From: DATKCJ01 sp035513275
GTDB lineage: Bacteria > Verrucomicrobiota > Verrucomicrobiia > Opitutales > Opitutaceae
DNA: 31,146 nt
Assembly (NCBI GenBank): GCA_035513275.1
Contig: DATKCJ010000388.1
Location: forward strand, 1-31,146
Reading direction: 5' to 3'
A program made the position numbers and the translations under genes. Positions 1 to 8,100 of this stretch are shown piece by piece. Each line of letters opens with the position of its first letter. The first letter of the stretch is position 1. Under the pieces are notes generated by a model. The model was not told the DNA's origin. It was given only the letters and a program-made list of their open reading frames with translations, and did no database searches.

Positions 1-45
1 CGCCAGTCCCCAACCCTGCACCCCTCATGCGCGACGCGGTGGCGA

Positions 46-423
46 CTAGGGGGTCTCCACGGCCTTCGCGATGAAGAAGCACTCCTCGCCCTTGTCGTTC
101 ACGTAAACGACCTCATGCCGCGGCGTCTTCGCAGCCGGCCGGCCGCGCATGACGATCTTGTGCTCGAGCTTGCAAGACGGGCACGTGACCATCGAGCCTT
201 CCTTGCAGAGCATCATCGCCTGGTCGGCGCTCTCGATGGTCTGTTCGGTGACGGTCGTGCATTCGTTGCAGACGAAGAGCACGGTGTCGCCCGTCTTCAG
301 GCTGGCGAACTGGTCCGCGTTGCGGAGCGAGGAATAGGTTTTCGAGCGGGGCGCGCCAAATGCGAGCGCTGTCGCACCGAGCACGAGAGCCGAGGTGATG
401 AACAGTCTTGTCAGGGATTTCAT
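46..423 (-). CDS. small exported Cys-rich protein, putative metal-binding
   Basis: A 125-residue protein with a clear signal peptide (basic start MKSLTR, hydrophobic core to about residue 21, AFGA cleavage region at 21-24). The mature part has six Cys: a CNEC pair (52, 55), C73, a CPSC pair (81, 84) and C115. Two CxxC pairs about 26 residues apart look like a zinc-ribbon or metal-binding knuckle in an exported protein. I do not recognise a named family. It is divergent from the sigma/anti-sigma operon. The facing promoter motif (about 516-543, minus strand) has the same sequence and spacing as the one driving that operon, so it is probably a member of the same metal-stress regulon. The function (metal scavenger or chaperone) is inferred from the Cys pairs, the export signal and the shared promoter. 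Confidence 0.8.
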   Translation of the reverse strand: MKSLTRLFITSALVLGATALAFGAPRSKTYSSLRNADQFASLKTGDTVLFVCNECTTVTEQTIESADQAMMLCKEGSMVTCPSCKLEHKIVMRGRPAAKTPRHEVVYVNDKGEECFFIAKAVETP

Positions 424-515
424 GGTAGTTGGTTGGTTGGCACCGATGCCCCGGGAGTGGATCGGTATTCCGGCGGCGCTCGCGACCGGGGTGGTCGCGA
501 GTCCGCTCTGCCTGC

Positions 516-543
516 ACTACACCGTCGCCGCTGAAATCCCTCG
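516..543 (-). promoter_or_regulatory. ECF-type promoter, leftward copy
   Basis: Read on the minus strand, CGAGGGATTTC (543-533) is followed by 9 nt and then GGTGTAGT (523-516). This matches the rightward copy at 630-657 in both elements and in spacing. It would start a transcript near 510, about 85 nt ahead of the small Cys-rich gene. That these are the -35 and -10 elements of the neighbouring ECF sigma factor is inferred from the duplicated, divergent arrangement. Confidence 0.55.
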
Positions 544-629
544 CGAAATCGCCCGCCGCGCCGGGACGCAGAGCCACGGTGCCCGCGCCTCGCCCCTGCC
601 ATCCAATCTGGAAATCCCCTTGAATTTTC

Positions 630-657
630 CGAGGGATTTCCCGCCAACGGGTGTATA
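630..657 (+). promoter_or_regulatory. ECF-type promoter, rightward copy
   Basis: CGAGGGATTTC (630-640), 9 nt, then GGTGTATA (650-657), followed by the ATG at 674. The same two blocks with the same spacing occur on the opposite strand at 543-516. A third half-element, GGAAATCCC (610-618), forms a 9-bp inverted repeat with GGGATTTCC (633-641). It may be an extra binding site or a degenerate promoter. Autoregulation of the sigma operon is the simplest reading. Confidence 0.55.
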
Positions 658-673
658 GCCTGCAACAGACACC

Positions 674-976
674 ATGAACGACTCCACGCATGATACACTC
701 AAACCGGTCCTGGGAGCGTGGCGGGTGAGCCCCGCCCGATCGCGGGACTTTTCCACCGGGGTATGGCGCCGGATCGAGGCGCGCCGCAATCGCGACTCCT
801 GGGCGGCGTTCGCCCGGGGCCATCCCGCGATGTTCGCAGCACTTATAGTGATCGCTACCGCCTCCGGCGGCTGGGTGGGCGCCGAGTCCGCACGGTCCCG
901 GGTCGCCGAGCACAGCGCGGCGATGGCCGACTCGTATGTGCAGTCGATGGACGCCCGGCAGATGGAGATGCCATGA
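674..976 (+). CDS. CnrY-like short membrane anti-sigma factor
   Basis: A 100-residue protein with a cytoplasmic N-terminal half containing FSTGVWRRIEARR (26-38), a pattern seen in short anti-sigma factors. One transmembrane segment follows at about residues 53-70 and a periplasmic tail of about 30 residues. It is the first gene of a three-gene block. Its stop overlaps the next start by 4 bp (ATGA at 973-976), and the third gene is an ECF sigma factor. Size, topology and order match CnrY of the Cupriavidus cnrYXH system, where CnrY holds CnrH at the membrane until CnrX senses metal. Sequence identity to CnrY itself is not evident; the call rests on topology, the VWRRIE motif and context. Confidence 0.65.
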   Translation: MNDSTHDTLKPVLGAWRVSPARSRDFSTGVWRRIEARRNRDSWAAFARGHPAMFAALIVIATASGGWVGAESARSRVAEHSAAMADSYVQSMDARQMEMP

Positions 977-1401
977 AAAGCCTTCTCCTCATGATCGCGG
1001 TCGTCGCGCTGGCGTGCGCAAGCTCGTTCCTTGTGTTCTACAAGATCGCGGACCGTCCGGACGTCCGGCGCGCCGCGACCGAGGGCAACTCGATGGAGTG
1101 GCTGCGTGCAGAGTTCCGCCTCGGCGACTCGCAGTTCGAGGCGATCAAGAAGGCGCATCGCGACTTCAGTGTCGTGTGCGCGGGGCACTGCCGCGACATC
1201 ATGGAGGCACGCAGCACAGCCGGCGCCGAGGCGGAGGTCGCGCGGCTCGAGGCAGTGTGCGTCGAAGCGATGGTCGCGCACTTCCGCGCGGTCGCTGCAA
1301 TGATGCCCCCAGGCGAAGGCGATCGCTATCTGGCGGTCGTGCTGCCGCGGATCGAGGGCTACGACCACACGAGGTCGCCAACCATCGGGGTGCGGCATTG
1401 A
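973..1401 (+). CDS. CnrX-like periplasmic heavy-metal sensor
   Basis: A 142-residue protein with one N-terminal membrane anchor (about 4-23) and a helical periplasmic domain. EWLRAEFRLGDSQFEAIKKAH (42-62) is the pattern of the periplasmic heavy-metal sensor family (CnrX/NccX; related to CpxP/ZraP). Candidate ligands are H62, the CAGHC motif (C69, H72, C73), C96, H103 and the M110-M111 pair. CnrX uses His/Glu/Met for Ni and Co, so the added thiols suggest a soft metal such as Cu(I) or Ag(I). The start overlaps the anti-sigma stop (ATGA), and its own stop overlaps the sigma start (TTGA, 1398-1401). An upstream start at 718 in this frame is rejected because it would run through the anti-sigma gene. 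Confidence 0.75.
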   Translation: MKSLLLMIAVVALACASSFLVFYKIADRPDVRRAATEGNSMEWLRAEFRLGDSQFEAIKKAHRDFSVVCAGHCRDIMEARSTAGAEAEVARLEAVCVEAMVAHFRAVAAMMPPGEGDRYLAVVLPRIEGYDHTRSPTIGVRH

Positions 1402-1949
1402 GCGAAGATTCGGAACTCATGCTTCGTGTCCAACAGGGCGATGAGGCCGCGCTCGGCGCGCTCATGCATCGCTGGGAGCTTCCGCTCAAGCGGCTGCTCG
1501 CGCGAATCGTGTTCAACGCGCGCGATGCGGAGGAGCTGGCGCAGGCGACGTTCGTCCGCGTGTGGGAACGCCGCGCGCGATTCATGCCCGGCGCGGAGTT
1601 TCGCCCATGGCTTTTCGCGGTCGGCGTAAACCTCGCGCGCAACCGGCTTCGCTGGTGGCGCCGGCGGCCAGAGATTTCGCTGGACACGTGGCTCGGCGCA
1701 GAGTCGCCCGCGACCGGTGACGACGCTCCGGGGGAACTCGAGCGGCGCGAACTCGCGGAGGCCGTGCAGCGTGCGGTCGCACAGCTTCCGCTCAACCTTC
1801 GCGAGGCGCTGGTGCTCCAGGAATACGAAGACATGTCACACACAGAGATCGCCACGGCGCTCGGCTGCACAGCGAAGGCGGTCGAGAACCGTATTCATCG
1901 GGCGCGGGAGAAACTGAGGACGCCACTCGCGAAGTGGCTGCGGTCCTGA
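1398..1949 (+). CDS. ECF RNA polymerase sigma factor, CnrH-like position
   Basis: A 183-residue sigma-70 family protein. The region 2 part (about 8-80) has the usual ELMLRVQQGDEAALGAL start, DAEELAQATFVRVWE and FRPWLFAVGVNLARNRLR. The region 4 part (about 125-178) has LPLNLREALVLQEYEDMSHTEIA and the helix-turn-helix ending ENRIHRAREKLR. The start is taken as TTG at 1398: it overlaps the sensor stop by 4 bp (TTGA) and gives the conserved distance to ELMLRV. ATG at 1419 would cut into that motif. It would direct transcription from the duplicated GGGATTT/GGTGTA promoters upstream and is presumably released by the anti-sigma factor when the sensor sees metal. Confidence 0.85.
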   Translation: MSEDSELMLRVQQGDEAALGALMHRWELPLKRLLARIVFNARDAEELAQATFVRVWERRARFMPGAEFRPWLFAVGVNLARNRLRWWRRRPEISLDTWLGAESPATGDDAPGELERRELAEAVQRAVAQLPLNLREALVLQEYEDMSHTEIATALGCTAKAVENRIHRAREKLRTPLAKWLRS

Positions 1950-2129
1950 CAGCTCCACCAAATACCACTGCAACTCGAACATGATCCGCCGGCAGCACAA
2001 CTTCCGAGCCATCGCACACGCCTCATCGGGCACAGGGTGCGGCGCGTCCACCTCCATGTTTGTAAGAACCACCGCGCGCGACCGTCACCAAGTCGCACCG
2101 CCCGCAATCCCCATCCCATTCGTTGGAAC

Positions 2130-3440
2130 ATGAACCACTCACGCTCAGCCCTGCACCCCCCCGCCGCCGGATCCATGCCCCGCACCAGCCAGCCGGCGCC
2201 TCGCGTAGTGGCGTTTGCTGTGCTCCTTTGCGCCGTCCGCATCGCCGCCGCATCGGTTGAACCGGCTCCCGTGCTCACACTCGACGATGCCCTCGCCGAG
2301 GTCCGCGCCCGCCACCCTGCGCTCGCGGCGGCACGCGCAGGAGTCGACGCGGCACGCGCACGGAGCGACGGTGCCTCCGCATGGGCGGATCCTCGCGTCT
2401 CGGTCGAGCTGATGCGCAACGACACCACCCGGTTGAGCACCTACTCCGAGGTTGAATTGATGGTCTCGCAGGAGATCCCGCTGGCCGGCCGGCCGCGGCT
2501 GAAAACCGGTGTTGCGAATGCCGAGGCGAGCGTCGCTGAGACGATGGTGCTCGTGCGCGAACGGATGCTTCTCAACCAGGCACGGGGCGCCTACGTGAAA
2601 GCAGCGGGTGCCGCCGGGCAGTTCGCCGCGCTCGCCGAGTTGCGGAAGAACCTCGAACTGCGTTTCAGCCTGGTCCGCCAAGCCTACGAATCCGGCGCCC
2701 GTTCCCAAGGCGACGTGACCGAACTCTCGGTCGCCCTCTCCCGGCTCGACGCCGAGCGCACAGAGCTTGAGACCGTGGAGCAAGAGGCCCGCGCACAGCT
2801 CGACGCATTGATGCTCCGATCTGGCGAGACAACCGCGCAACCGTTGGTCCTTCCCACACCCGCCCCGCCGGCCCACTCGTCCGAGGTGGCGAGGCAAATG
2901 GCACTCGCGAACCACCCCGACCTCCTTCTCCTTGCCCGCAAACTCGCCGCGACCGACGCGCGACTCGCACTCGCGAAGACGAACCGCACGCCCGATCTCG
3001 AGGTGATGGTTCGCGCCAAGCAGATGAACCGGAGCGGCGACCTCATTTCCGCCTACGACACGGGCGTCAGCTTCAGCGTGCCGTGGTTCAACGGCCGGCG
3101 CACCCGCTCCGAGGTCGCCGAGGCAACGAGCCTCGCACGCGAGGCACAGGCGGACTCCGAGTCCGCGTCTGCCGAACTCGCCGGGATGGTCACTTCCATG
3201 CACCGCCGCATGAGCGCGGATTACGATCAGTGGCTCCGGCAGCGCGACGAGTTGATCCCGCTGGCGCGTGTGCAAACGGAAATAACCCGCCGCAACTACG
3301 AAACCGGTCGTGCAATCCTCACCGACCTCCTCGCAGCCGATGGCGCCGTACTTGAGGCAGAACTCGCGCTCGCGCGTCTCGCATCGGCGCATGCCCGCAC
3401 CGCCTCCGACTTTGACTTCCTCACCGCCGGCCGACTCTGA
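2130..3440 (+). CDS. TolC-family outer-membrane channel of metal efflux pump
   Basis: 436 residues from ATG 2130. ATG 2175 is an equally good start and gives a more compact signal peptide (MPRTSQPAPRVVAFAVLLCAVRIAAA). The body is two repeated alpha-helical/beta segments with typical outer-membrane efflux protein features: LTLDDALAEVRARHPALAAARA near the N-terminus, DPRVSVELMRN, and a second half with RKLAATDARLALAKTNRTPDLEV and FSVPWFNGRRTRSEV. This is CusC/CzcC type. The next gene starts 2 bp after its stop, so the three pump genes are an operon. About 180 bp separate it from the sigma gene; the GGGATTT/GGTGTA motif is not repeated there, so read-through from the operon promoter is likely. 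Confidence 0.85.
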   Translation: MNHSRSALHPPAAGSMPRTSQPAPRVVAFAVLLCAVRIAAASVEPAPVLTLDDALAEVRARHPALAAARAGVDAARARSDGASAWADPRVSVELMRNDTTRLSTYSEVELMVSQEIPLAGRPRLKTGVANAEASVAETMVLVRERMLLNQARGAYVKAAGAAGQFAALAELRKNLELRFSLVRQAYESGARSQGDVTELSVALSRLDAERTELETVEQEARAQLDALMLRSGETTAQPLVLPTPAPPAHSSEVARQMALANHPDLLLLARKLAATDARLALAKTNRTPDLEVMVRAKQMNRSGDLISAYDTGVSFSVPWFNGRRTRSEVAEATSLAREAQADSESASAELAGMVTSMHRRMSADYDQWLRQRDELIPLARVQTEITRRNYETGRAILTDLLAADGAVLEAELALARLASAHARTASDFDFLTAGRL

Positions 3441-3442
3441 AC

Positions 3443-5113
3443 ATGAACACAAAGCATTTCCTGATCATCATCGCCGTCGCCGTCCTCGCAGCCGCCGGCG
3501 GATACTTCCTCGCACCGAAGGGGCACGATCACACCCCGGCCGGCGCGGCGGCGGGTGCAAGCGTCTACCAGTGCCCGATGCACCCGTGGATCAAATCCAC
3601 CAACGCAGGCGACAAGTGCACGATATGCGGTATGGCTCTCGTCGTCGCCGCGGCTGCCTCGAACGACGGCCCGGTCGATCCAAACCTTGTCACGCTCATG
3701 CCGGCGAGCGCTGCAGTCACCGGGATCAAGACTACCGACGTGTCTCTCGGACCGCTCGTGCGCACGCTCCGGGTGACCGGCGTCATCGACGACGATGAGA
3801 CACGTCATCGCTTCGTCTCCGCCTACGCCGCAGGCAGGATCGAAAAACTCTTCGTCAACTATGTCGGCTCCGACGTGGCGATGGGCGATCCGCTCGCGGT
3901 TCTCTATTCGCCCGACCTGCTCATCGCGCGGCAGGAGTTTCACTCCCTCGCGCGCTCCGGAATGGGTTCACCCGCTCTTCTCGCCGCTTCGCGCGAGAAG
4001 CTTCGTCAGCTCGGTCTTCTCGACGTGCAGATCGACGCACTCGCCGCCGCGGAGACCGTCACTCGCGACACCGAGATGCTCTCGCCGCTCTCGGGCACAG
4101 TCGTCGCGCGAAACGCGGAGGCAGCCTACGAAGGCGGCTATGTCGATGCGGGCACACGGCTGTTCGAGATCGGCGACTTCACAACGATGTGGTTCGTGTT
4201 CGACGCCTATGAGTCCGACATCGCGTGGATTCGTCCGGGCCAGCACGTGGATATCGCCGTGCCGTCGCTTCCGGGCCGCGTGATCACCGCGCCCGTCGCG
4301 TTCATCGATCCCAACTTGAATGAGATGACCCGCACCGCGCGCGTGCGCGTCGAGCTGCCGAATCCAAATCGCGAACTCTTCCACCGTCAGACGGCATCGG
4401 CCACCGTGCGTCTCGAGTCGCCCGAGACGTTGCTCGTCCCCCGCACAGCAGTCCTTCAGCACAGCGGCAAGCCGGTCGTCTACGTGGGTCAGGGTGCCAA
4501 TGCCTACGCTGCGAGAGAGATCCGGCTCGGTCGCGTCGGCGACACGCATGCCGAGGTTGTCTCGGGCCTCGAGGCGGGCGACCGCGTCGTCACCGAGGGC
4601 GGCCTCATCCTCGACGGCCAGGCGCAGCTCGCGCACGCCGCGGTCGGTGCCACGCACGATCACGGCACGCCGGCGCCCAAGCCCAAGGCGACGAGCGATG
4701 ATAAAATCTACGCGCTGATCCGCACGCTTGCTCTCGCCGCGGCCGATGCCTCGGCTCCGCTCGCGGCGGATGATCTTGCGGGCTATCAGCGCGCGCTGCC
4801 TGCGTTGCGCGCCGCGCTCGACGCCTGGTTTGCCGGAGATCCTGAATCGGCCGGTTCGATCCTCGCGCCGTTCAAGGGCACGCTCGTCGACGGGCCATCG
4901 ATCACCGAGGCGCGCCGGGCATTCGAGCCGCTCAGCACCGCGCTTGCGGATGTCGCGCGCGTCAACCACCTGCATCACCGCGAGAAGCTTTGGATCTTCC
5001 AGTGCCCGATGACTCCGGTCCTCGGCACCGGCCGCTGGCTCCAGCGTAACGACGAGCTGCGCAATCCGTTTTTCGGATCCGCGATGCTCACGTGCGGCGA
5101 GCCCGTCAACTGA
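3443..5113 (+). CDS. cusB: CusB-like periplasmic adaptor with HMBD and C-terminal DUF3347
   Basis: A 556-residue adaptor. It has an N-terminal anchor (about 6-23), then a heavy-metal-binding domain: YQCPMHP (C44) and CTICGMAL (C59, C62). The core membrane-fusion part (about 80-400) shows VTGVIDDDETR, RIEKLFVNYVGSDVAMGDPLAVLYSPDLL, LSPLSGTVV and the DGQAQL end. The C-terminus (about 425-556) is an extra DUF3347 domain ending CPMTPVLG...NPFFGSAMLTCG. DUF3347 is linked with copper handling and recurs in the free protein at 8382-8954. The adaptor bridges pump and channel and can hand periplasmic Cu(I)/Ag(I) to the pump. The CPMHP domain and DUF3347 favour a Cus rather than a Czc assignment. Confidence 0.88.
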   Translation: MNTKHFLIIIAVAVLAAAGGYFLAPKGHDHTPAGAAAGASVYQCPMHPWIKSTNAGDKCTICGMALVVAAAASNDGPVDPNLVTLMPASAAVTGIKTTDVSLGPLVRTLRVTGVIDDDETRHRFVSAYAAGRIEKLFVNYVGSDVAMGDPLAVLYSPDLLIARQEFHSLARSGMGSPALLAASREKLRQLGLLDVQIDALAAAETVTRDTEMLSPLSGTVVARNAEAAYEGGYVDAGTRLFEIGDFTTMWFVFDAYESDIAWIRPGQHVDIAVPSLPGRVITAPVAFIDPNLNEMTRTARVRVELPNPNRELFHRQTASATVRLESPETLLVPRTAVLQHSGKPVVYVGQGANAYAAREIRLGRVGDTHAEVVSGLEAGDRVVTEGGLILDGQAQLAHAAVGATHDHGTPAPKPKATSDDKIYALIRTLALAAADASAPLAADDLAGYQRALPALRAALDAWFAGDPESAGSILAPFKGTLVDGPSITEARRAFEPLSTALADVARVNHLHHREKLWIFQCPMTPVLGTGRWLQRNDELRNPFFGSAMLTCGEPVN

Positions 5114-5122
5114 CCCCCGGCC

Positions 5123-8100
5123 ATGATCAATCGAATCATAACCTGGTCGCTGGAGAACCGGTTTCTCGTCATCGCGGGATTCATCGGCCTGTGCGCGTGG
5201 GGCGTGGTCGCGCTCAAGCGCGTGCCAATCGACGCGATCCCCGATCTCTCCGAGAACCAGGTGATCGTCTACGCCGACTGGCCGGGCCGCTCGCCGCAGG
5301 AGGTCGAGGACCAGATCACCTACCCGCTCTCGGTTTCGCTCCAGGGACTCGCCGGTGTGCAATCCGTGCGCGCGACGTCGATGTTCGGATTCTCGTTTCT
5401 CACCGTCATCTTCGAGGATCGAATCGACACCTACTTCGCACGGACGCGTGTGCTCGAGCGGCTGAACTCACTCGGCGACGTGCTGCCGGGGGGCGTTGTC
5501 GCCCGGCTCGGTCCCGACGCCACGGGGCTAGGTTGGATCTACCAATACTATCTGAACGACGTGTCGGGAGAACATGATCTCGGATCGTTGCGCACGTTGC
5601 AGGACACCTTTGTCCGCTACCAACTCGCCGCAGTGCCGGGCGTCGCGGAGGTCGCAAGCATCGGCGGCTTCGTGCGGCAATACCAGGTCGAGGTTTCGTC
5701 GCTCAAGCTGCGCCAGTTCGGCGTGACGCTCGGCGAGGTGATGGATGCCGTCGAAGCGAGCAACCTCAACGTCGGCGGACGCACGATCGAGGAGAACGGA
5801 GCGGAATACATCGTGCGCGGCGTCGGCCTAGTGCAATCGGCGGCGGACCTCGAGCAGGTGCCGCTCATGCCGCGCGACGGCACGCCGCTTTACCTGCGCG
5901 ATGTGGCGACGGTGCAAATCGGCGGCGATTTTCGCCGCGGCACGCTCGACGTGGACGGCCGCGAGGTCGTGGGAGGAATCGTCGTCATGCGCTACGGCGA
6001 GAACGCGCACCGCGTGATCCAGGACGTGAAGGCCCGCATCGCCAGCATCGCGCCCGGACTGCCCGCGGGCGTGACGATCGAATCGTTCTACGATCGAAGC
6101 GACCTGATCGAGCGCGCAATCAGCACGCTCAAGAGCGCGCTCACCGAGGAAATCATCCTCGTGACGCTCGCGCACATCCTGTTCCTCTTTCACTTCCGCA
6201 GCATCCTGATCGTCACACTGCCGCTGCCAGCCTCGATCCTGATTTCGTTCATCCTGATGGACCGGTTTGGGATTCCGTCGCACATCATGTCGCTCACCGG
6301 CATCGCGATCTCGATCGGCGTGCTCGTCGACGCGGGAATCGTGATGACCGAGAATGTCATCCGGCATTGCGAGCGGGCCGAGGAGGAACTGGGGCGCCGG
6401 TTGAAACCTGCGGAAGTATTCACGCACACGCTCTCGGCAGCCACGCAAGTGGGCCGACCGATGTTCTTCGCGATGATGATCATCGTGCTGGCGTTCATCC
6501 CGGTGTTCCTCCTGGGCGGGCAGGCCGGGAAGCTTTTCCACCCGCTCGCCTACACGAAGACCTTCGCGCTGATCGGCGCGGTCATGCTCGCTATCACGGC
6601 GGTGCCTGTGTTCTGCACGCTGCTCGTGCGGGGACCGTTCAAGCCCGAGAACGAAAACTGGCTGATGCGGTTTCTGCTTTGGATCTACGACCCGCTGCTC
6701 GACTGGGCGCTCACGTTCCGCAAGACCGTCATGACGCTCGCGGGCGTATTGCTCGCGGTGTGTCTCGTGATCGCGTTCGGGTTGCCGCGATCGGTTCTGG
6801 TCCGTCTCCCGTCTCCTGTCGCCAGTCACCTGTCTGGATTCGGCAGCGAGTTCATGCCGACGCTCGAGGAAGGTTCGCTGCTGTTCATGCCGGTTCTGCT
6901 GCCCGCCACCTCGCTCACCGAGGTGAAGCGGATCATGGCGTGGCAGGACAAGGTGATGAGCGCGCATCCCGCGGTCGCATCGGCAGCCGGGAAACTCGGT
7001 CGCGCCGAAACCGCCACCGATCCGGCGCCGGTTGAGATGATTGAAACGACGATCATGCTCAAACCCGAGAGCGAGTGGCCCGAAGGCACCACGAAAGAAT
7101 CGATAATCGCCGATCTCTCAGCCGACCTCATGAACGTGCCGGGCTACGTCCCGGGGTTTCTCCAGCCGATCGAGAACAGGATCCTGATGACGAGCACCGG
7201 CATCCGCGCCCAGGTGGGCGTGAAAATCTTCGGCGACGATCTCGACGCGCTCCAGCAGAAGGCCTTCGAGATCGAGCGCGTTATCAACCAGGTCCAGGGC
7301 GCCACCGGCGTCGCGCCCTCGCGCGTGCAGGGCAAGCCCTACCTCGAGGTCGCTGTGCGCCGCGACTCCATCGCGCGGCACGGACTGAGCGTCGCGGAGG
7401 TGTTCCGCTACGTCGAGGCCGGCATCGGCGGGGCGACGGTCGCTACCACGATCAAAGGGCGGGAGCGCTGGCCGATCCAGGTGCGCCTCGAGCACGCCGA
7501 CCGCGGCGACATCGAGCGGCTCGGCGACCTCGTGATCCCGACGCCGTCGGGCGCGCACGTGCAACTGAGTCAACTCGCCGACATCAAGCGCGTCGTCGGC
7601 CCGAACGAAATCTCATCCGAGAACGGGCGCCTGCGCGTCTTCGTGCAGGCCAATGTGCGCGACCGCGACCTCGGCGGCTTCGTCAACGAGATCAAGGAGC
7701 GGATCGAGCGCGACGTGCAGCTCGAGAAGGGGATGACGGTCGAATACGCCGGTCAGTATGAGCAGCAACTGAGCACGACCCGGACACTGCTCTATGTGTT
7801 TCCGACCGTGATCGCGCTGATCTTCCTGCTGCTCGTGGTCACCTTCCGCTCGGTCTCCGAGGCCGCGCACGTGCTGCTCGCCGTGCCCTTCGCGCTGACG
7901 GGCGGCGTGCTGCTGCAGGCGTGGCTGGGCTACAACTTCAGCACAGCGGTGTGGGTCGGCTACATCGCGCTCTTCGGCACCGCGATCCAGACCGGCGTGA
8001 TCATGGTCACCTACCTCAACGAGGCGGTCGACAAGGCGGTGAGCAACGCAGGTCTTCGACCTGCGGGTGGCGGGTCGGAGACCCGCCCTACTCTCACGCG

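Noticed and set aside
1950..2129. Separate ECF promoter before the TolC-family gene
   Set aside because: No GGGATTT-N9-GGTGTA match is present in this gap; only an isolated GGAAC at 2125-2129, too little to call.
2145..3452. 435-residue open frame on the minus strand
   Set aside because: It lies antisense to the TolC-family gene, which has clear family motifs; the antisense product is charged and low in structure, as expected for a GC-rich shadow frame.
3968..5362. 464-residue open frame on the minus strand
   Set aside because: Antisense to the adaptor and pump genes, with no recognisable domain and a biased Arg/Asp/Gly composition.
5828..6967. 379-residue minus-strand frame
   Set aside because: Antisense to the pump gene; composition rich in His/Arg/Asp/Glu typical of a shadow frame.
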